From Aureimonas jatrophae (GTDB lineage: Bacteria > Pseudomonadota > Alphaproteobacteria > Rhizobiales > Rhizobiaceae), in contig NZ_FNIT01000011.1 in assembly GCF_900104035.1 (NCBI RefSeq), positions 44,602 through 108,601 on the forward strand: a stretch of DNA of 64,000 bases, written 5' to 3'. Positions within the stretch are counted from its first letter, which is position 1; every line of letters starts with the position of its first letter. Shown in pieces: positions 62,568 to 64,000 of this stretch. The notes beneath the pieces are model-generated. The model made no database searches, was not told where the DNA came from, and saw only the letters and a program-made list of their open reading frames with translations. Both the position numbers and the translations under genes were made by a program.

Positions 62568-63238
62568 GCGGGGTGATCGCAAGCGACGCCCGCGCCGAGA
62601 GCCAGCTTCGCGAAGACGTCTGCCGGCTGGCCGCCAGCCTGTTCGACCGCGGGCTGACGCAAGGGGCGTCCGGCAACGTCTCGGTGCGCCTGCCCGATGG
62701 TGGGCTGCTCGTCACCCCGACCGGCCGCTCGCTCGGCCGCCTCGACCCCGGGCGCCTGGCCAGGCTGGGCGCCGATGGGCAGCTCGTGTCGGGCGATGCG
62801 CCCACCAAGGAGGTGCCGCTTCACGCCGCCTTCTACCAGACGCGCGGAACGGCGGGGGCGGTGGTGCATCTGCATTCCGCCCATGCGGTGGCCTGGTCGA
62901 CGCTGCCCGAGGTGGACCCCGAGAACGCGCTGCCCGCGATCACCCCGTATGCCGTGATGCTGCTCGGGCGCGTCAAGCTTCTGCCCTTCTTCGTGCCGGG
63001 CGACCCCCTCACCGGCGAGGCGATCCGGGGCTTGGGGGGCCGGCGCTCGGCGGTGCTTCTCGCCAACCACGGGCCGGTCGTGGCCAGCCGCGACCTCGAG
63101 GCGGCGGTCAACGCCATGGAGGAGCTGGAGGCCACCGCGCGCCTGGCGCTGCTCACGCGCGGCCACCATCCGCGCCTTCTGTCGGAGGGCGAGGTCGCGC
63201 GCGTGGTGAAGCGCTTCGACGTGGAATGGGACGGGTGA
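62564..63238 (+). CDS. otnC: Class II aldolase-family 3-oxo-tetronate 4-phosphate decarboxylase (OtnC) type
   Basis: A 224-residue AraD/FucA-like enzyme. Zinc ligands His102 and His104 lie in AVVHLHSAHAVAW, the catalytic Glu83 in PTKEVPLHAAFY and a further His in LLANHGPVVA; GASGNVSVRL at 35-44 binds phosphate. OtnC decarboxylates 3-oxo-tetronate 4-phosphate to dihydroxyacetone phosphate. GTG 62564 overlaps the kinase stop; a GTG nine bases later is also possible. The kinase-decarboxylase order matches known otn operons. Confidence 0.9.
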   Translation: MSGVIASDARAESQLREDVCRLAASLFDRGLTQGASGNVSVRLPDGGLLVTPTGRSLGRLDPGRLARLGADGQLVSGDAPTKEVPLHAAFYQTRGTAGAVVHLHSAHAVAWSTLPEVDPENALPAITPYAVMLLGRVKLLPFFVPGDPLTGEAIRGLGGRRSAVLLANHGPVVASRDLEAAVNAMEELEATARLALLTRGHHPRLLSEGEVARVVKRFDVEWDG

Positions 63239-63249
63239 GGGAGGCGAAC

Positions 63250-64000
63250 ATGATCGAGCTGTCGGCCAATCTGGGCTTCCTGTGGAGCGAGCTGTCGCTG
63301 CCGGACGCCATCCGGCGCGCCGGGGCGGCGGGCTTTGCGGCGGTGGAATGCCACTGGCCATACGAGACGGATGCAGGCGCGGTGGCCGACGCGCTTGCCG
63401 AGACCGGCCTGCCGATGCTCTCGCTCAACACCCGTCGCGGCCAGCCCGGCGAGAACGGGCTCGCCGCCCTGCCCGGGCGCGAGGGCGAGGCGCGCGAGGC
63501 CATCGGGCAAGCCTTCGAGTACGGGGCGCGGATCGGGGCGCGCTGCGTGCACGTCATGGCGGGCGCGGCGCGCGGGCAGGCGGGGGCCGAGGCGACGTTC
63601 CTCGCCAACCTCGCCTATGCCGCCGATCTCGCCTGCGACACCGGCATGGGCGTCCTGGTCGAGCCGCTGAACCGGCGCGATGCGCCCGGCTACCTCCACG
63701 CCACGGTGGAGGAGGCGGCCGCGCTCGTGCGCCAGCTGGCGCGCCCCGAAGTCCGGATCCTGTTCGACTGCTACCACCAGCAGATCATGGGCGGCGACCT
63801 CGTCACGCGCTTTGCCGCGCACAAGGACCTTGTCGGCCACGTCCAGTTCGCAGCCGTCCCCACCCGCGCCGAGCCTGACCGGGGCGAGGTCGACTACCCC
63901 TGGCTCCTGCCCGCCCTCCAGGCCGCCGGATACGCAGGACCCTTCGGCGCCGAGTACAAGCCAACGGGCGCAACCGACGACGGACTGGCCTGGATGAGGG
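63250..64000 (+). CDS. otnI: Hydroxypyruvate-isomerase-like 2-oxo-tetronate isomerase (OtnI), partial
   Basis: The first 250 residues of a TIM-barrel isomerase (Hyi family) that runs off the right edge. Glu in VLVEPLNRRDAPGYLH, Asp and His in RILFDCYHQQIMGGD and VGHVQFAAVP, and Glu in GPFGAEYKP are the usual metal and catalytic positions. OtnI converts 2-oxo-tetronate to 3-oxo-tetronate, the substrate of OtnK. It follows otnC by 11 bases. True hydroxypyruvate isomerase activity is an alternative. Confidence 0.9.
   Translation, partial: MIELSANLGFLWSELSLPDAIRRAGAAGFAAVECHWPYETDAGAVADALAETGLPMLSLNTRRGQPGENGLAALPGREGEAREAIGQAFEYGARIGARCVHVMAGAARGQAGAEATFLANLAYAADLACDTGMGVLVEPLNRRDAPGYLHATVEEAAALVRQLARPEVRILFDCYHQQIMGGDLVTRFAAHKDLVGHVQFAAVPTRAEPDRGEVDYPWLLPALQAAGYAGPFGAEYKPTGATDDGLAWMR

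Noticed and set aside
1..64000. Mobile elements, CRISPR arrays, prophage or tRNA genes
   Set aside because: No transposase, integrase, terminal inverted repeats, regularly spaced repeats or cloverleaf-like sequences were found in the gaps, which are all short.

Overview
The window is a 64 kb chromosomal stretch of very high G+C from an alphaproteobacterium, most likely Hyphomicrobiales. The basis is a full cpa/tad (Flp) pilus operon, a membrane-anchored cytochrome c divergent from kdsB and pheA, a HIT gene next to the SRP RNA and dnaX-ybaB-recR, a DnaX without zinc cysteines, and a DUF1127 peptide. Genus is not decided; Aurantimonadaceae-like lineages are one possibility. I saw no tRNA, rRNA, insertion sequence, prophage or CRISPR array.

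Region 1 (1-9.2 kb) is nucleoside uptake and salvage. A plus-strand, tightly overlapping set encodes a VOC-family protein (partial), two nucleoside ABC permeases, cytidine deaminase, purine nucleoside phosphorylase, deoC and deoA. Facing it are a small membrane-anchored retropepsin, upp, add and deoB. Together they import nucleosides, release bases and channel (deoxy)ribose phosphate into central metabolism.

Region 2 (9.2-19.6 kb) is the Flp pilus machine: an isolated secretin N-domain protein, the Flp pilin, cpaA to cpaF, tadB and tadC, and convergent tadD. Region 3 (19.6-23.9 kb) holds an M17 aminopeptidase, a MarR regulator, an NlpC/P60 hydrolase, a 2-hydroxyacid dehydrogenase and a Nudix ADP-sugar hydrolase.

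Region 4 (23.8-32.8 kb) is a Yej-type peptide ABC importer with two tandem binding proteins. A His-rich zinc CDF exporter sits inside the operon between yejE and yejF. Region 5 (32.9-41 kb) has a cytochrome c with a long Pro/Ala tail, a single-ORF KdsB-prephenate dehydratase fusion, a DUF1127 peptide, nudC, HIT, the 4.5S-type SRP RNA, dnaX, ybaB and recR. Region 6 (41-49.4 kb) contains a secreted unknown, a DUF7002-like protein, SelO, an HTH protein with a clamp-motif-like tail, a MarR-controlled EmrAB-type pump, a SelW-like protein and a siderophore-interacting reductase.

Region 7 (49.4-64 kb) is the most unusual part, a catabolic island of two divergent operons. Leftward run a PdxA2-type dehydrogenase, an EryC-like isomerase, a fused DhaK-DhaL kinase and a tripartite tricarboxylate transporter. 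Rightward run a GntR regulator, an MFS transporter, an amidohydrolase-2 lactonase candidate, a SAF-domain homoserine-dehydrogenase-like oxidoreductase, a DUF1537 kinase (OtnK type), a class II aldolase (OtnC type) and a hydroxypyruvate-isomerase-like protein (OtnI type, cut by the window end). The enzyme set points to C4 sugar-acid and tetrulose breakdown to triose phosphate, but this combination is not one I recognise as an assigned pathway.
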